DNA of 64,000 nucleotides from Salipiger pallidus (GTDB lineage: Bacteria; Pseudomonadota; Alphaproteobacteria; Rhodobacterales; Rhodobacteraceae). The notes beneath the pieces are model-generated. The model did no database searches. It was not told the origin of the DNA and worked only from the letters and a program-made list of their open reading frames with translations. A program made the position numbers and the translations under genes. Below are positions 25,632 to 34,437 of the stretch, in pieces; the first letter of the stretch is position 1, and each line of letters begins with the position of its first letter. The stretch spans positions 372,001 to 436,000 of the forward strand of contig NZ_BMJV01000002.1 of assembly GCF_014643635.1 (NCBI RefSeq). Reading direction: 5' to 3'.

Positions 25632-27260
25632 TCAATTCGCTAATTTTCGCGCCGCTTCAGCCTGATCCTTCACCACCTGCATCAGCGGGAGGATCTGGTC
25701 CAAATGGTCCGCCAACGGGTGCTTGTCGCGAAGTTTCCGATCCAAAGTTCCGCTATACTTGAAGCCTGGTCCGATGCCGGATGACTGATACGAAGCGAAC
25801 TCTCCTAGGTACTTCTGCAGCTCTTCAGTCGGCACCTTCCAAAGCATATCTTCAAACTGTGATCCGGAAATTATACAAACCTCGATTCTGTCCTGTGGTT
25901 CAACGTGCTTTGGTGTGCCTGCGCGGCTATTATTGATTTCGTTTGCTTCCCTCAGACACTCTGCGATGAAGACATGATTGTGGTCGGCCCATTCTTCTAG
26001 CGTAATTAGTGCCCCAGTGAGGTTGTTGTCGGGTTCGTACTCCGCGCCGTCCTTGTTGACATTGCCTTCTCGCAAGTCTCTCGCGAATAGCCATAGCTGC
26101 ACGATGCCGTCAGAAATATCACGTACTTGCTCGAGGTGGTCTCTTACCGGCCGAGGGGAGAGTCGAATATCTATCTTCATCTTTTTGGATTTGCATTCCC
26201 CGATAATCTTGATCACTCCGTCATGGGAAATCATGACATCGGAGCTGTGTTTTTTAGTGCCTGCTGGGCCGTATTGAAAGTCGCCCTCCGCGCTCCATGG
26301 TGCAGATAATGTTGCTGCGGCTAAAGTTACACAGAACTTTTCAAAGCGATTATCCATTTCTCCTTTCGCTTCGAAAGCATCTTTTCGAAGGCTTCGAGGA
26401 GTCTCTTTAGAAGTCGCCCCCATTATGTCGAAATAAACAAAATAGGTGGCCCTGTAGATCAAGAGTTCTGGGAACGGACACATGAGGACAGGTTTGAGTG
26501 CATCTCCAACGTTAAACAGCGGGAAGTCGTAGATGCGGTTTTGTCTGAAATCTACGCGATCCTTGAAAAGTCCCGGTATGCTCTTCTCTTGTTTGGAAGC
26601 GGCCTTTGGTGTCCGAGATGTAATCTTAAAGTACGTATTGAAGTCGCGCTTTGTGACGCCAATAGACGAAAAGTAATCAAAGTTCTTAAAGTAAGGTGAG
26701 CTTTGAAAGTGTTTGGATAGTACGAAACTGATAGTGAAAAACTTCTCCGCACTTATCCCGTGTCTTTTGTTGAAGACATACTTTGCGCGCGGACCAAAGT
26801 TGATGAATGAGCTTCGTATCATTGAGCGTACATGGTCATGGCCTTGTTGCCATATTACCTGTTGCCACAGAATGCGTGGTATCATCTCAAGGACACCGTC
26901 AGTGTCTTCACCAATTCCGTCCAAAGATTGATAGTTTGCGATATGTTTGAACTGATTAAGTAATCCGGAGATTGTGCGCCAGTCTCTCATGTTCAGGGTT
27001 TTGGGTAGCAGGCTGCTGTCAGTGAGGTTGTCATACGCCTCAAGGTATATCGAAAGTAGGCCGATGGCTTCCCATGGAAGAATGATGAACCTGTCAGTTT
27101 TTCGCATTTCAGCTATATTTGGGGGAATATCTATTACCCTATTTGCGAGCCTAACGTCACCTCTCCAGAATGTATAGAGCCCCCAAATTGCTAGCAAGAA
27201 GTTCTCTGATGGAGCGTGCCGGAGATATTCTTTCAGGACAGTCAGATCAGTTTTCAGCAT
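25632..27260 (-). CDS. PD-(D/E)XK nuclease-like hypothetical protein
   Basis: The 542-aa product is AT-richer than its neighbours. It contains SSDVMISHDGVIKIIG then ECKSKK, giving D341, E355 and K357, the spacing of PD-(D/E)XK nucleases. The N-terminal 300 residues are unfamiliar. The gene stands alone, convergent with the ATP-grasp operon, as is common for defence cargo on Tn7-like elements. The ATG at 27260 was used; a TTG at 27278 is possible and neither has a strong ribosome binding site. Confidence 0.6.
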   Translation of the reverse strand: MLKTDLTVLKEYLRHAPSENFLLAIWGLYTFWRGDVRLANRVIDIPPNIAEMRKTDRFIILPWEAIGLLSIYLEAYDNLTDSSLLPKTLNMRDWRTISGLLNQFKHIANYQSLDGIGEDTDGVLEMIPRILWQQVIWQQGHDHVRSMIRSSFINFGPRAKYVFNKRHGISAEKFFTISFVLSKHFQSSPYFKNFDYFSSIGVTKRDFNTYFKITSRTPKAASKQEKSIPGLFKDRVDFRQNRIYDFPLFNVGDALKPVLMCPFPELLIYRATYFVYFDIMGATSKETPRSLRKDAFEAKGEMDNRFEKFCVTLAAATLSAPWSAEGDFQYGPAGTKKHSSDVMISHDGVIKIIGECKSKKMKIDIRLSPRPVRDHLEQVRDISDGIVQLWLFARDLREGNVNKDGAEYEPDNNLTGALITLEEWADHNHVFIAECLREANEINNSRAGTPKHVEPQDRIEVCIISGSQFEDMLWKVPTEELQKYLGEFASYQSSGIGPGFKYSGTLDRKLRDKHPLADHLDQILPLMQVVKDQAEAARKLAN

Positions 27261-27326
27261 GGGTAACAAGTACAACAAAGGGGCGGATTAATTTCCAAGC
27301 ATGCCGGCTTCTGCTGGAAGAGGAAA

Positions 27327-27350
27327 GGGGCCGTTCCGAGGAACGACCCC
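27327..27350 (-). terminator. intrinsic terminator of the 36-aa gene
   Basis: On the minus strand GGGGTCGTTC-CTC-GAACGGCCCC (with one bulge) is followed by TTTCCTC, directly after the small gene's stop codon. Confidence 0.65.
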
Positions 27351-27359
27351 CTCTTGGCC

Positions 27360-27470
27360 TCACAGCCCGAAGAACCTCAACAGCCAGGCAAGACCGAAAA
27401 GGTCTAGCTGCGCGTGCATTCGGTACTCCGAACCACTCGTCCTGGCCTCGAGAATGAAAGTTGCTCGCAT
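27360..27470 (-). CDS. 36-aa small protein with strong ribosome binding site
   Basis: The minus strand encodes a 36-residue peptide beginning MRATFILEARTSGSEYRM and ending in an aromatic/leucine-rich tail (LDLFGLAWLLRFFGL). GGTGGAGG lies 7 nt before the ATG and a terminator hairpin follows the stop, so it looks like a complete stand-alone gene. The hydrophobic tail could be a membrane-associating helix. I do not recognise the family. Confidence 0.55.
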   Translation of the reverse strand: MRATFILEARTSGSEYRMHAQLDLFGLAWLLRFFGL

Positions 27471-28059
27471 TAGCGCGCCTCCACCATCCCGTGTGCGCTA
27501 GCCCTGATAGGAGCCGCTATGCGCACATTAAGCCATCGCCGGAATCCCCCTTTGGGTAGAGTGGGGCGCGTCCGACAACGCGACTCTGCCGGGGCCCCTT
27601 ACAGGGGCGTTACAGGTAAGTTGGCGTGCTCTCAGCGAAACTTCAATACCCCGTAGCGACAAATAGTCGGTTAGTCAGGAGCGCAGTTTGCAATTAATGT
27701 GTTCGGTGTCTGTAGTGATCGTCAGACTTCTTGCTCTGAAAGGTGATTTTGGCCGCTATAATGAAATTCTAGGTGAGTGCAGACTGTGACGTGCCAAGCC
27801 TAAGTGAAACTTTCGGTGGCCATCAGGTTTCTCGGTAAGGGTCGGATTTCTGAGCCAAGATGAACCAAAGGATGACCCCGATCACGAAACCCATGATGGA
27901 CTAACATGCGGTGGTAGAGAAGAGCGTGACTGCCAAAACTGCTTTGCGAGGTGATCGGCAATGTCGTCGAGCCTCTGATGGAGCTGGAGGTCGGCGCCAA
28001 GAGTAGCATCAATTCCATGATCAGCCGGTCTCGGGGCCGTCCTCGTTGACAATGTAGAT
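27471..28059. other. gene-poor cargo end with a gene fragment
   Basis: No full gene is seen. 27580-27625 contains GC-rich inverted runs (GGGGCCCC near 27595) that may be a small RNA or terminator. At 27823-27894 on the minus strand a 23-aa frame (MGFVIGVILWFILAQKSD...) looks like the end of a small membrane protein and is probably a remnant. Confidence 0.4.
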
Positions 28060-28230
28060 TGGGCTGCAGGCATGTGTCACGCTCACCCCAATCGGCTCGT
28101 CGGATAACGGTGTGTGTTGGGTCAGAAATGCTTGGCATTTGGGTCGGAAATGCTTGGCAGAGCAGGGGTGAGCGACCAAGGTTTTAAGGCTATCCCCGTC
28201 GCCGAGAGTCGCTCTAGCAAGACATTCGAC
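28060..28230. mobile_element. candidate Tn7-like transposon end (unit 1 right end)
   Basis: Two direct 19-bp repeats, GGGTCAGAAATGCTTGGCA (28119-28137) and GGGTCGGAAATGCTTGGCA (28141-28159), lie 22 bp apart. The segment stops at ACATTCGACA, whose complement starts TGTCGAATGT, fitting the TGT ends of Tn7-like elements. The 46-bp repeat follows at once. The whole 170 bp is conserved at 46326-46496. Such repeats are the expected form of TnsB sites. Confidence 0.65.
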
Positions 28231-28276
28231 ATTCAAAAGGCCTCGACGCGAAAGCGTCGGGGCCTTTTCATTTCGC
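28231..28276 (+). repeat. 46-bp island direct repeat, copy 2 of 3
   Basis: Identical to 11599-11644, including the tRNA terminator hairpin (28235-28268), but here preceded by a transposon end instead of the tRNA. Confidence 0.93.
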
Positions 28277-28550
28277 AATGTGGGGTTCCTGGAAAGACCG
28301 ACTTTCATGTCAGATGCCTGCCCCCGCAGACGGAACGTCCAGAACACGGAGTGGCGTTGCCAGTAGAGCCCGCGATGGTAAGGTCAGGACATTCCTGCCT
28401 CTGCTTGATCTCGGACGTCTCACCTAGCCAAGCAGCCTCGCTGCTATCCCCGCAAATACCTTTCCTTAACTGTCGCTGACCGTGCCGTATGCCGCGTTCG
28501 AGCCGGCATCGTCCGTGCTGTTCCGACCAGCGGAGGGGGCCACGCAAACC
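28277..28550 (+). pseudogene. tniQ-like remnant, 5' part only (copy B)
   Basis: The sequence follows copies A and C, including the region encoding LTV...FEPASS, but diverges after about 28550 and has no continuing frame. It is the leftover start of the tniQ-like gene of the second unit. Confidence 0.6.
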
Positions 28551-28825
28551 GGAAGAACGACTCACGAGTCTGCGCCCGCCGGATCGAAAAGCTGCTGGCC
28601 GAGCTGCGCGGCCATCGAAGCAGCCGTTCGCTGCGCTCGCGAATCCTTGCGATAGTCTAAGGTCCGCACCGCGGAACAAAGCTGCCGTTCATTGGTCGAA
28701 CCTGAAGGTCAGCTCTGCTCTGAGTTTACGGCAAGCTCGGTGCGCTTGACTGGATCATTGAGCCGCCACTCAGCGTTTTTTCCGAGAGAGTCGCGGCTCT
28801 ATATCTTCATTCTCGAGGCTGCCGA

Positions 28826-29317
28826 TCAGCCAGGGTTGCGTTCTTCGGAGCTTGGTGCTTCGGCCAAGGCAAACTGCAACTCAATCTTGGCAGGCTGTTC
28901 CGGCTCGCCCTCCCAGTGATGGTAGACTTCCCTGCTCTCGCCGGACAAGGCGAGACCCTTCTCGGCGATCGTCGCGAGAAGTGGTGCATAACCCTCGATG
29001 AAAATCTTCGACAGAGGCCCCTCGAACATGGTGGCGGCCACACGCCGCGAAGGCAGCGGGTCAATGTCAGGCATAGCAGAGGCGGCCTGGCTTTCGACGG
29101 GTCTGCAGATTTCCCAGTCGAACAATGAATGCGGGTCGTGCGGGAGGCCATGAAACACAAAGATCCACGGTCCAGCTGACTTGAGTTCCTTGGTTGCGAT
29201 GGCCTTGTCGATTTCGGGCCCAAGATCAGCGGCTGCACTCGCAACGTCTGCGATCCTCAATCGCCTCTGACGCTTGATGACCTGAAGGTCTGGAACGGTC
29301 TTGATTTCGACGGACAT
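28826..29317 (-). CDS. GyrI-like (AraC effector-binding) domain protein
   Basis: A 163-aa stand-alone protein starting MSVEIKTVPDLQVIKRQR and containing AAADLGPEIDKAIA and later EVYHHWEGEPEQPAKIELQ. It resembles the small-molecule-binding GyrI-like/SOUL fold, which binds drugs or DNA gyrase. There is no HTH attached. GAAAGGATC precedes the ATG at 29317. Confidence 0.6.
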   Translation of the reverse strand: MSVEIKTVPDLQVIKRQRRLRIADVASAAADLGPEIDKAIATKELKSAGPWIFVFHGLPHDPHSLFDWEICRPVESQAASAMPDIDPLPSRRVAATMFEGPLSKIFIEGYAPLLATIAEKGLALSGESREVYHHWEGEPEQPAKIELQFALAEAPSSEERNPG

Positions 29318-29464
29318 GGTTGATCCTTTCACGAGAGGGATTTGCGCCTAGTTGGTGGAAGAAAAGAGGGGAGCGTTGCCCCCGAGAGGCAGGACTTTGT
29401 GACTCCTGCCACCAATGCCGGTTATTCGGTACTCTTCAGTTCTCTGCTCAAAGCGGACACGATA

Positions 29465-30489
29465 TCAGTTGTCTGAACGCGATCGTCCCAGCACGCCGAT
29501 GTTCTCCATCCACTGCCTGACCTCACCCGGCCATTCGCGCGTGATCGGATCTGCTGTAGGTCGCATTCCGAAGGCATGCCCGCCCGTGGCGTAAAGGCGC
29601 ATATCGACGGGCACCCCGGCCTCGTTCAGCGTTAGCGCGTAGGCCATGAGCTGCCGGACATCGTCGACCTGGACGTTCTTCGCGTGAATGATGAGCGTGG
29701 GCGGCGCCTCCGTGCTTATCTTTACCCAAGGCTGTAGGCCCAGATTGCTCTTGCCCTTGCTGTTGTCCAGAACTCGCGCGTTATACGCCACGATGGCAAA
29801 GTCGGGCCGGGGGGGGGACGGTCGGCTGCGTCGGTCAGCCGGTAGGTCCCCTCGACGGTATTGCTCATATCGATGACGAGATAGGCGCCGGCAGAAAATC
29901 CGATCGCGCCGATCTTGTGCGGATCGATGCCGTAGGTCGGGGCGCGTTCCCGCAGCAGGCTGATCGCGCGCTGTGCGTGTTCCAGCCCCAGCAGCACCTC
30001 CGGTCGTTTGTGCTGACCGTCTTCGCGTGGCCATACTTGCGGCGTCCGGTATTCCAGCATGGCGCAGGTCATGCCCTGACGGACGACCCAGTCGCAGATT
30101 TCCGTGCCTTCGAGATCGGTCGCCACCGCATAGAAGCCGCCGCCCGGGATCACCAGCATGGACGCACCGGTGTTGCGCCCCTTTGGTTTGTTGATCGTCA
30201 TGGTCGGCCGGGTGACGTAGGTCGCCCAATGCCATTTGCGCCCAGCGACGAGCGGCGACCCATTACCGGTGTATTCTGGATGATCGCCGCTATCCGGTTT
30301 CGCCAACGGAACCTCCGAAGGCCACAGCGGCACCTGCGTGCCGCCCTCAGTCGGTTGCCAGACGCCCTCCTTTTCTACTTTCGGGACAGCGGCCCTGCTG
30401 GACGTGTCCTGACCCGCTTGGCCACAAGCCGAACTCGCGACGCCGAGGGATAGGAAAAGAGAAGTTAGCAAAGTTAGAAAGGGTGACAT
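29465..30489 (-). pseudogene. secreted alpha/beta-hydrolase (acetyl-esterase-like), frameshifted at a G9 tract
   Basis: The first frame (30489 to about 29818) encodes a signal or lipoprotein leader (MSPFLTLLTSLFLSLG...SAC), the oxyanion-hole VIPGGGFY and the nucleophile elbow GFSAG. The rest of the fold, including PTLIIHAKNVQVDD and the catalytic His in GGHAFGM, is in another frame. The shift falls at nine consecutive G at 29809-29817. It may be a real pseudogene, a slippage-prone switch or a sequencing error. Confidence 0.75.
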
Positions 30490-30824
30490 GTTTGGTCTCA
30501 ACCTTAGGAGGTAACCGGATCAGGAAATCAGGATTGACGAGAGCGACGATGCATCGGCGGAGCAATGGCCGCCGTCAAATGGATGCCATACTGACGCCGC
30601 GCTGGCGCGCAATTTCCTCGCTTCAGTCTCACAAGCTTAATTCTTCAAAACCGACATTCGCGCCCTGTGCAGCATCGGTCAAGTTGGGCTCGAAGCGGTC
30701 ATGCGGCTACGCAGAACAACCCGTGATCTTGGCCCGGTATGAATGTCGGCTTTCACCTCTGCTGGGCGATTGGAACGTAGCCGAGGCGAACGACCGCTCC
30801 GCGCCCACTGTCCTCTAGCGCCCC
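30490..30824. other. gene-free stretch with a long inverted-repeat element
   Basis: CCGACATTC (30651-30659) and GAATGTCGG (30741-30749) form 9-bp arms about 80 bp apart. The interior segment GCAGCATCGGTCAAG...GGGCTCGAAGCGGTCATGCGG has a second copy near 56644-56690. It behaves like a dispersed intergenic repeat. No gene is seen. Confidence 0.5.
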
Positions 30825-31430
30825 TTATGGAGCCCGGCGACCCTTGTGGCCCGTCAGAAGATATCTGGCGACCTTGAGTAGGGGAAGCTCGCCGATGACC
30901 GAAAAGAAGAAGAGCGCGATCACGCAGAAGGCTCCGATAAATGCCCAGATCATGCCATTGGTTGCGAAGCCGAGGGAGAGTTCCAGCCCCAGCACGATCT
31001 GCATCGCGGCGAAGTACAAAGTCGCGCTGGCAAATGCGCAGGTTCGGACCTTCAGGAGAAGCTGGCCAAGGGGAGAGTAGTTCCGCTCCCTGAACTCCAG
31101 CCCTTCTCGCCTGAGCTTCACCCACAAACTTTCCTCTACCCCAGGCTCCGCCGTTGCGCCTAGAGACAGGTCAGCGTCGCGTAGTCCAACCGCAGCGGCC
31201 AGTTGGTCGCCGGCAAGGGGGTCGATCTTGAACACCTGAATGATAGCCAGCCGCGCAGCCAGAGGCAGCTCGCGTTCCCCGCGCTCATAGCGGCGTAGGG
31301 TGCGGTCCGAGAGCCCGATCGCCGCGGCGAACTGTGCTTGGCTCAGTCCCGTGGACGCACGAATGGCCAAGAGGTTGGCCGCACCAAGCCGCCGAGCGAT
31401 CGATTCGTGATCTTCCTGTGGCGTGACCAA
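30825..31430 (-). CDS. membrane-anchored XRE-type HTH regulator (element 2)
   Basis: The 201-aa paralogue of the protein at 16006-16611 has the same HTH (GLSQAQFAAAIGLSDRTLRR) and the same two C-terminal hydrophobic helices. Identity is high except in the mid-linker (residues 85-100). Retention of the regulator in an element that has lost tnsB, tnsC and tniQ suggests it may act on the neighbouring full element or on other genes. Confidence 0.75.
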   Translation of the reverse strand: MVTPQEDHESIARRLGAANLLAIRASTGLSQAQFAAAIGLSDRTLRRYERGERELPLAARLAIIQVFKIDPLAGDQLAAAVGLRDADLSLGATAEPGVEESLWVKLRREGLEFRERNYSPLGQLLLKVRTCAFASATLYFAAMQIVLGLELSLGFATNGMIWAFIGAFCVIALFFFSVIGELPLLKVARYLLTGHKGRRAP

Positions 31431-31517
31431 ATCCGCTGATCCGGTGTCTGAGCTGTTTACCCTTATCAGGAACCTTAGCTCGGAATGCTGGTCAGCGGTC
31501 AGGAAAACAAGGGCATC

Positions 31518-31549
31518 GGACCGTTTGGTCCGTGCGGACCAAACGGTCT
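31518..31549. promoter_or_regulatory. double-palindrome operator between the regulators (element 2)
   Basis: GGACCGTTTGGTCC-GTGC-GGACCAAACGGTCT. Relative to 16701-16732 an A-T pair in the dyad is replaced by G-C, so symmetry is kept. Confidence 0.7.
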
Positions 31550-31664
31550 GGGTGGTTTTTGTTTTACGACAATATCTTGAAAGATTGACTGCTTCGGATG
31601 GAGTTCCTTAGCTGGATGATGAGCCCGGCTGTTTTTGCTCTCTCGGAACCAGGAGAACGCCCCG

Positions 31665-31907
31665 ATGCGCACCCCGACAAAAGCGGATTTGGACGCCCAC
31701 GAGCGTCTCAAGGCGGAACTTCGAATCCGCGGAACGTCACTGGCGCAGATCTCGCGTGAACTTGGTGTGAGTGACTCTGCGCTGACCTTGGTCGGTAAGC
31801 GGATGTGTCGGTCTCAGCGCATCGAAGAAGCAATTGCACACGCCGTGGGCATGTCACCGGAAGAATTGTTCCCAATCCACGAAGAGGAAGGGGTGACCAT
31901 GACCTAG
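31665..31907 (+). CDS. Ner-like DNA-binding regulator (element 2)
   Basis: An 80-aa protein, nearly identical to that at 16848-17090 through the HTH, with changes at the C-terminus (PIHEEEGVTMT). An AGGAG site precedes the ATG. It is followed by the same terminator-like hairpin and the 9-bp inverted repeat at 31950-31979. Confidence 0.75.
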   Translation: MRTPTKADLDAHERLKAELRIRGTSLAQISRELGVSDSALTLVGKRMCRSQRIEEAIAHAVGMSPEELFPIHEEEGVTMT

Positions 31908-31949
31908 AAAAGCAAAGGACCCGAGGAGTTGACGCTCCTAAGGCCCTTT

Positions 31950-31979
31950 AGGTGTATCAAGTTGTTGCCCGATACACCT
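31950..31979. promoter_or_regulatory. 9-bp inverted repeat upstream of truncated tnsA (element 2)
   Basis: AGGTGTATC/GATACACCT arms identical to 17133-17162, with a different loop. Confidence 0.5.
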
Positions 31980-32107
31980 CATTCATGACCCAACTTTCGG
32001 CCCCGGTCAAGCGTGCAGAGACTTCTGCGGGCCGGGGCTCCGTGTCTCCATGAAAGAGGACCCCGTTGCACCGGCAGGTATGCCTGTGGTGCCGGGAGCA
32101 ACAGCTT

Positions 32108-32404
32108 ATGTATGACGAAGATTTTGGGGGGCCGTACGTCCCGCCCGAGCGGACGCGCGCGACTCGCATGTTCCCCGCCCGATCGAGGGCGAGCGCGCGA
32201 GGGTTTCTGGTCGCGAAACTGCGTGCCCAGGCCGCCTGGCGGCAGCTGATCTTCGAGAGCCACCTTGAGCGAAAATGTCTCCTGGTGCTGCTCTACCAGC
32301 ATGCGGTCGTCGACGTCTGGGATCAGACGTTGCGGAAAAGCCATTCCGGAGATGAGAGGATTATTGGCATCTTGGAAGAACAGCAAGTCAGCATTGACGC
32401 GTAG
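32108..32404 (+). pseudogene. truncated tnsA (element 2)
   Basis: Matches the first 72 or so residues of TnsA (MYDEDFGG to HAVVDVWDQ) including the first catalytic Glu. It then diverges at about 32325 into an unrelated 26-residue tail ending at 32404. The Asp and Lys of the active site are lost, so it cannot cut DNA. The break marks where the tns genes were replaced by the catabolic cluster. Confidence 0.85.
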
Positions 32405-32513
32405 AAACTTTGGTTTTCCAACGAGCCGTCAGGGGGGCCGCCTCTTCTGTGGCGAAGCCCCGCTTGACGGCGAGGCCTCTGGCTGACTGGACTGCTGTGC
32501 CCCGTGCATGGCC

Positions 32514-33818
32514 TTACATTTTGGTGGGTAGCCAGAGCACAATCTCTGGGAAGGCAAGAAGCAGTCCGAGCATAACGAAGGCGGTCGCAAGGAAGGGCAT
32601 GAGCCCCCTGAATATTTGCTCGAGTGTCACGAGGTCTCCGGCGGCGCCTTTAACGACGAAGCAATTCAGGCCGATGGGGGGTGTGACTGCGCCGATCTCG
32701 GCCAGGACGATGACGTAAACGCCGAACCAGATGGGGTCGTAGCCGAGGCTCATCATCACCGGGTGGGTGATCGGCAGCGAGATCGCCAGCAGAGACGGGG
32801 CGTCCATGAGCATCCCTATCAGCAGGTAGACCAGCGTCACGATGGTCACGACAGCCCAGACATCCAGCCCGCCGTTCACCAGCACGTCCTGGATGAAGAC
32901 CGACACGCCGCTCAGGGCAAGGAACCGCGCGAAGATCAGTCCGCCGAGGATGATCGCGAAGATCATTGCCGTCAGCACCACCGTTTCGGTCAGGGCCTTG
33001 CCCAGCTGGATGCCGCGCGGGCCGCAGCGCAGTATGGCCATGATGAAGGTGGCGAAGGCCCCGACCGCTCCGGATTCCGTGGGCGTGAACACGCCGGCGT
33101 AAAGTCCGCCCAGCATGATGAAGATCACCAGCGCCAGCGGACCGATCATGCGCAGCGACCACAGGCGTTCCTTCAGCGTGAACCGCTGGTCGCTGGCCGG
33201 CGCCTTGTGCGGCGACATGAGAGCGACGGTCAGCACCGTCGTGGCCAGCAGCGCCGCAAAGATCATCCCAGGCACGATCCCGGCAATCAGGAGCTTGCCG
33301 ATCGCAGCATTGGTGAGGATCCCGTAAACCACGACCAGCGCGCTTGGCGGGATCAGTACGGCCAACGTGCCGGCGATGGCGATGGAGGCAGCCGCGAAGC
33401 CCCGGTCGTAGCCGCGCCGGATCATTTCGGGCAGGGCGAGCCGGGTGAACAGGGTCGCGGTCCCCACGCTGGAGCCGGAGGCGGCGCCGAAGGCGGCAGT
33501 GGCGCCGGTGCTGGCCAGCGCAAGCCCGCCAGGCAGGCGGCCGAACCACTTTGAGCATGCTTCGAAGAGATCATCTCCGATGCCGGCGCGGATGGCGAAG
33601 AAGCCCATCAGCAGGAACATCGGGATGGCGCTGAAGTGGAAGGCGCTGACGACCGGGTAGATCATCGTGCCCAGCAACGACACCGACGGCACCAAGCCGT
33701 TCATGATCATGATGCCGGCAAAGCCGACGGCGATCAGGGCGAGCATGATAGGCGCACCGCAAATGATGATCGCGAAAAGCAGGCCGGTGCCGGCGAAGCC
33801 GATAAACAGGTCAGACAT
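32514..33818 (-). CDS. TRAP transporter large permease (DctM-like)
   Basis: The 434-aa protein has about 12 membrane helices, typical of the large subunit of tripartite ATP-independent periplasmic transporters, with the conserved FKALPMFLL-type region here as SAIPMFLLMGFFA. It moves an organic acid using the sodium gradient. ATG 33818 overlaps the DctQ gene by 8 bases. It is last in dctP-dctQ-dctM, divergent from the catabolic genes. Confidence 0.92.
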   Translation of the reverse strand: MSDLFIGFAGTGLLFAIIICGAPIMLALIAVGFAGIMIMNGLVPSVSLLGTMIYPVVSAFHFSAIPMFLLMGFFAIRAGIGDDLFEACSKWFGRLPGGLALASTGATAAFGAASGSSVGTATLFTRLALPEMIRRGYDRGFAAASIAIAGTLAVLIPPSALVVVYGILTNAAIGKLLIAGIVPGMIFAALLATTVLTVALMSPHKAPASDQRFTLKERLWSLRMIGPLALVIFIMLGGLYAGVFTPTESGAVGAFATFIMAILRCGPRGIQLGKALTETVVLTAMIFAIILGGLIFARFLALSGVSVFIQDVLVNGGLDVWAVVTIVTLVYLLIGMLMDAPSLLAISLPITHPVMMSLGYDPIWFGVYVIVLAEIGAVTPPIGLNCFVVKGAAGDLVTLEQIFRGLMPFLATAFVMLGLLLAFPEIVLWLPTKM

Positions 33819-34365
33819 TGGCGGCCTCGGGGTCGGCGTTCGCCGAGTCTGTTTCGATGGGAACGAAGCCGGGAACCAGCAGGGCGCCAACCGTCTCAAG
33901 CGCGAACTGGATCGCCAGCATGCCGCAGCCAATGCTGACGGCCAGCTTCGACGGCCACAGCGGGAACTGCAGAGCGGCACCCCAGACCATCTCGTTCATC
34001 TTGTAGGAGCGGAGCCCGTACTGGAATGTACCGTAGGTGGCGGCTGCGAAGACCAGCGTGCCCAGAAGCATCCAAGTGACATATGCGGCGATCTGCGCGC
34101 GCTCGGACATCAATTGCGCCAGCGCGACGGTGCGCACGTGCTCGCGTTTCATCAGGGTAAACCCAAGCGGGAAGGTGATGCACAGGACCAGCAGGGCCTG
34201 ACTGATCTCCACCGAGGCAGGGATCGGGGCGTTAAACAAGGTTCTCAGCAGCGCGCTCAGCGCGATCAGCCACATGATTGCAAAGGTGGCAGCTCCGGCG
34301 ATCAGTGCCGCGACAAGGGCAACCTTGCCGTATAGCGCGTAGACGGTATTGAAGGTGCTTGTCAT
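33811..34365 (-). CDS. TRAP transporter small permease (DctQ-like)
   Basis: The 184-aa protein has four hydrophobic helices and the family stretch AIMWLIALSALLRTLFNAPIP...ISQALLVLCITFPLG at about residues 28-70. It pairs with DctM in the membrane. The ATG at 34365 lies 72 bp downstream of dctP. Confidence 0.88.
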   Translation of the reverse strand: MTSTFNTVYALYGKVALVAALIAGAATFAIMWLIALSALLRTLFNAPIPASVEISQALLVLCITFPLGFTLMKREHVRTVALAQLMSERAQIAAYVTWMLLGTLVFAAATYGTFQYGLRSYKMNEMVWGAALQFPLWPSKLAVSIGCGMLAIQFALETVGALLVPGFVPIETDSANADPEAANV

Positions 34366-34437
34366 CCGTCGTGACCCTTCTTCCGAGCGAAGGGGAGCAG
34401 GGCGTGCGGCCCCGCTCCCGTCCGGTTCCGGTTGCAA

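Noticed and set aside
27823-27894. 23-aa membrane peptide gene
   Set aside because: No ribosome binding site was identified and it looks like the tail of a broken gene. It is noted only as a remnant.
16006-32404. CRISPR-associated Tn7-like transposon
   Set aside because: I saw no cas gene and no repeat-spacer array anywhere in the window.
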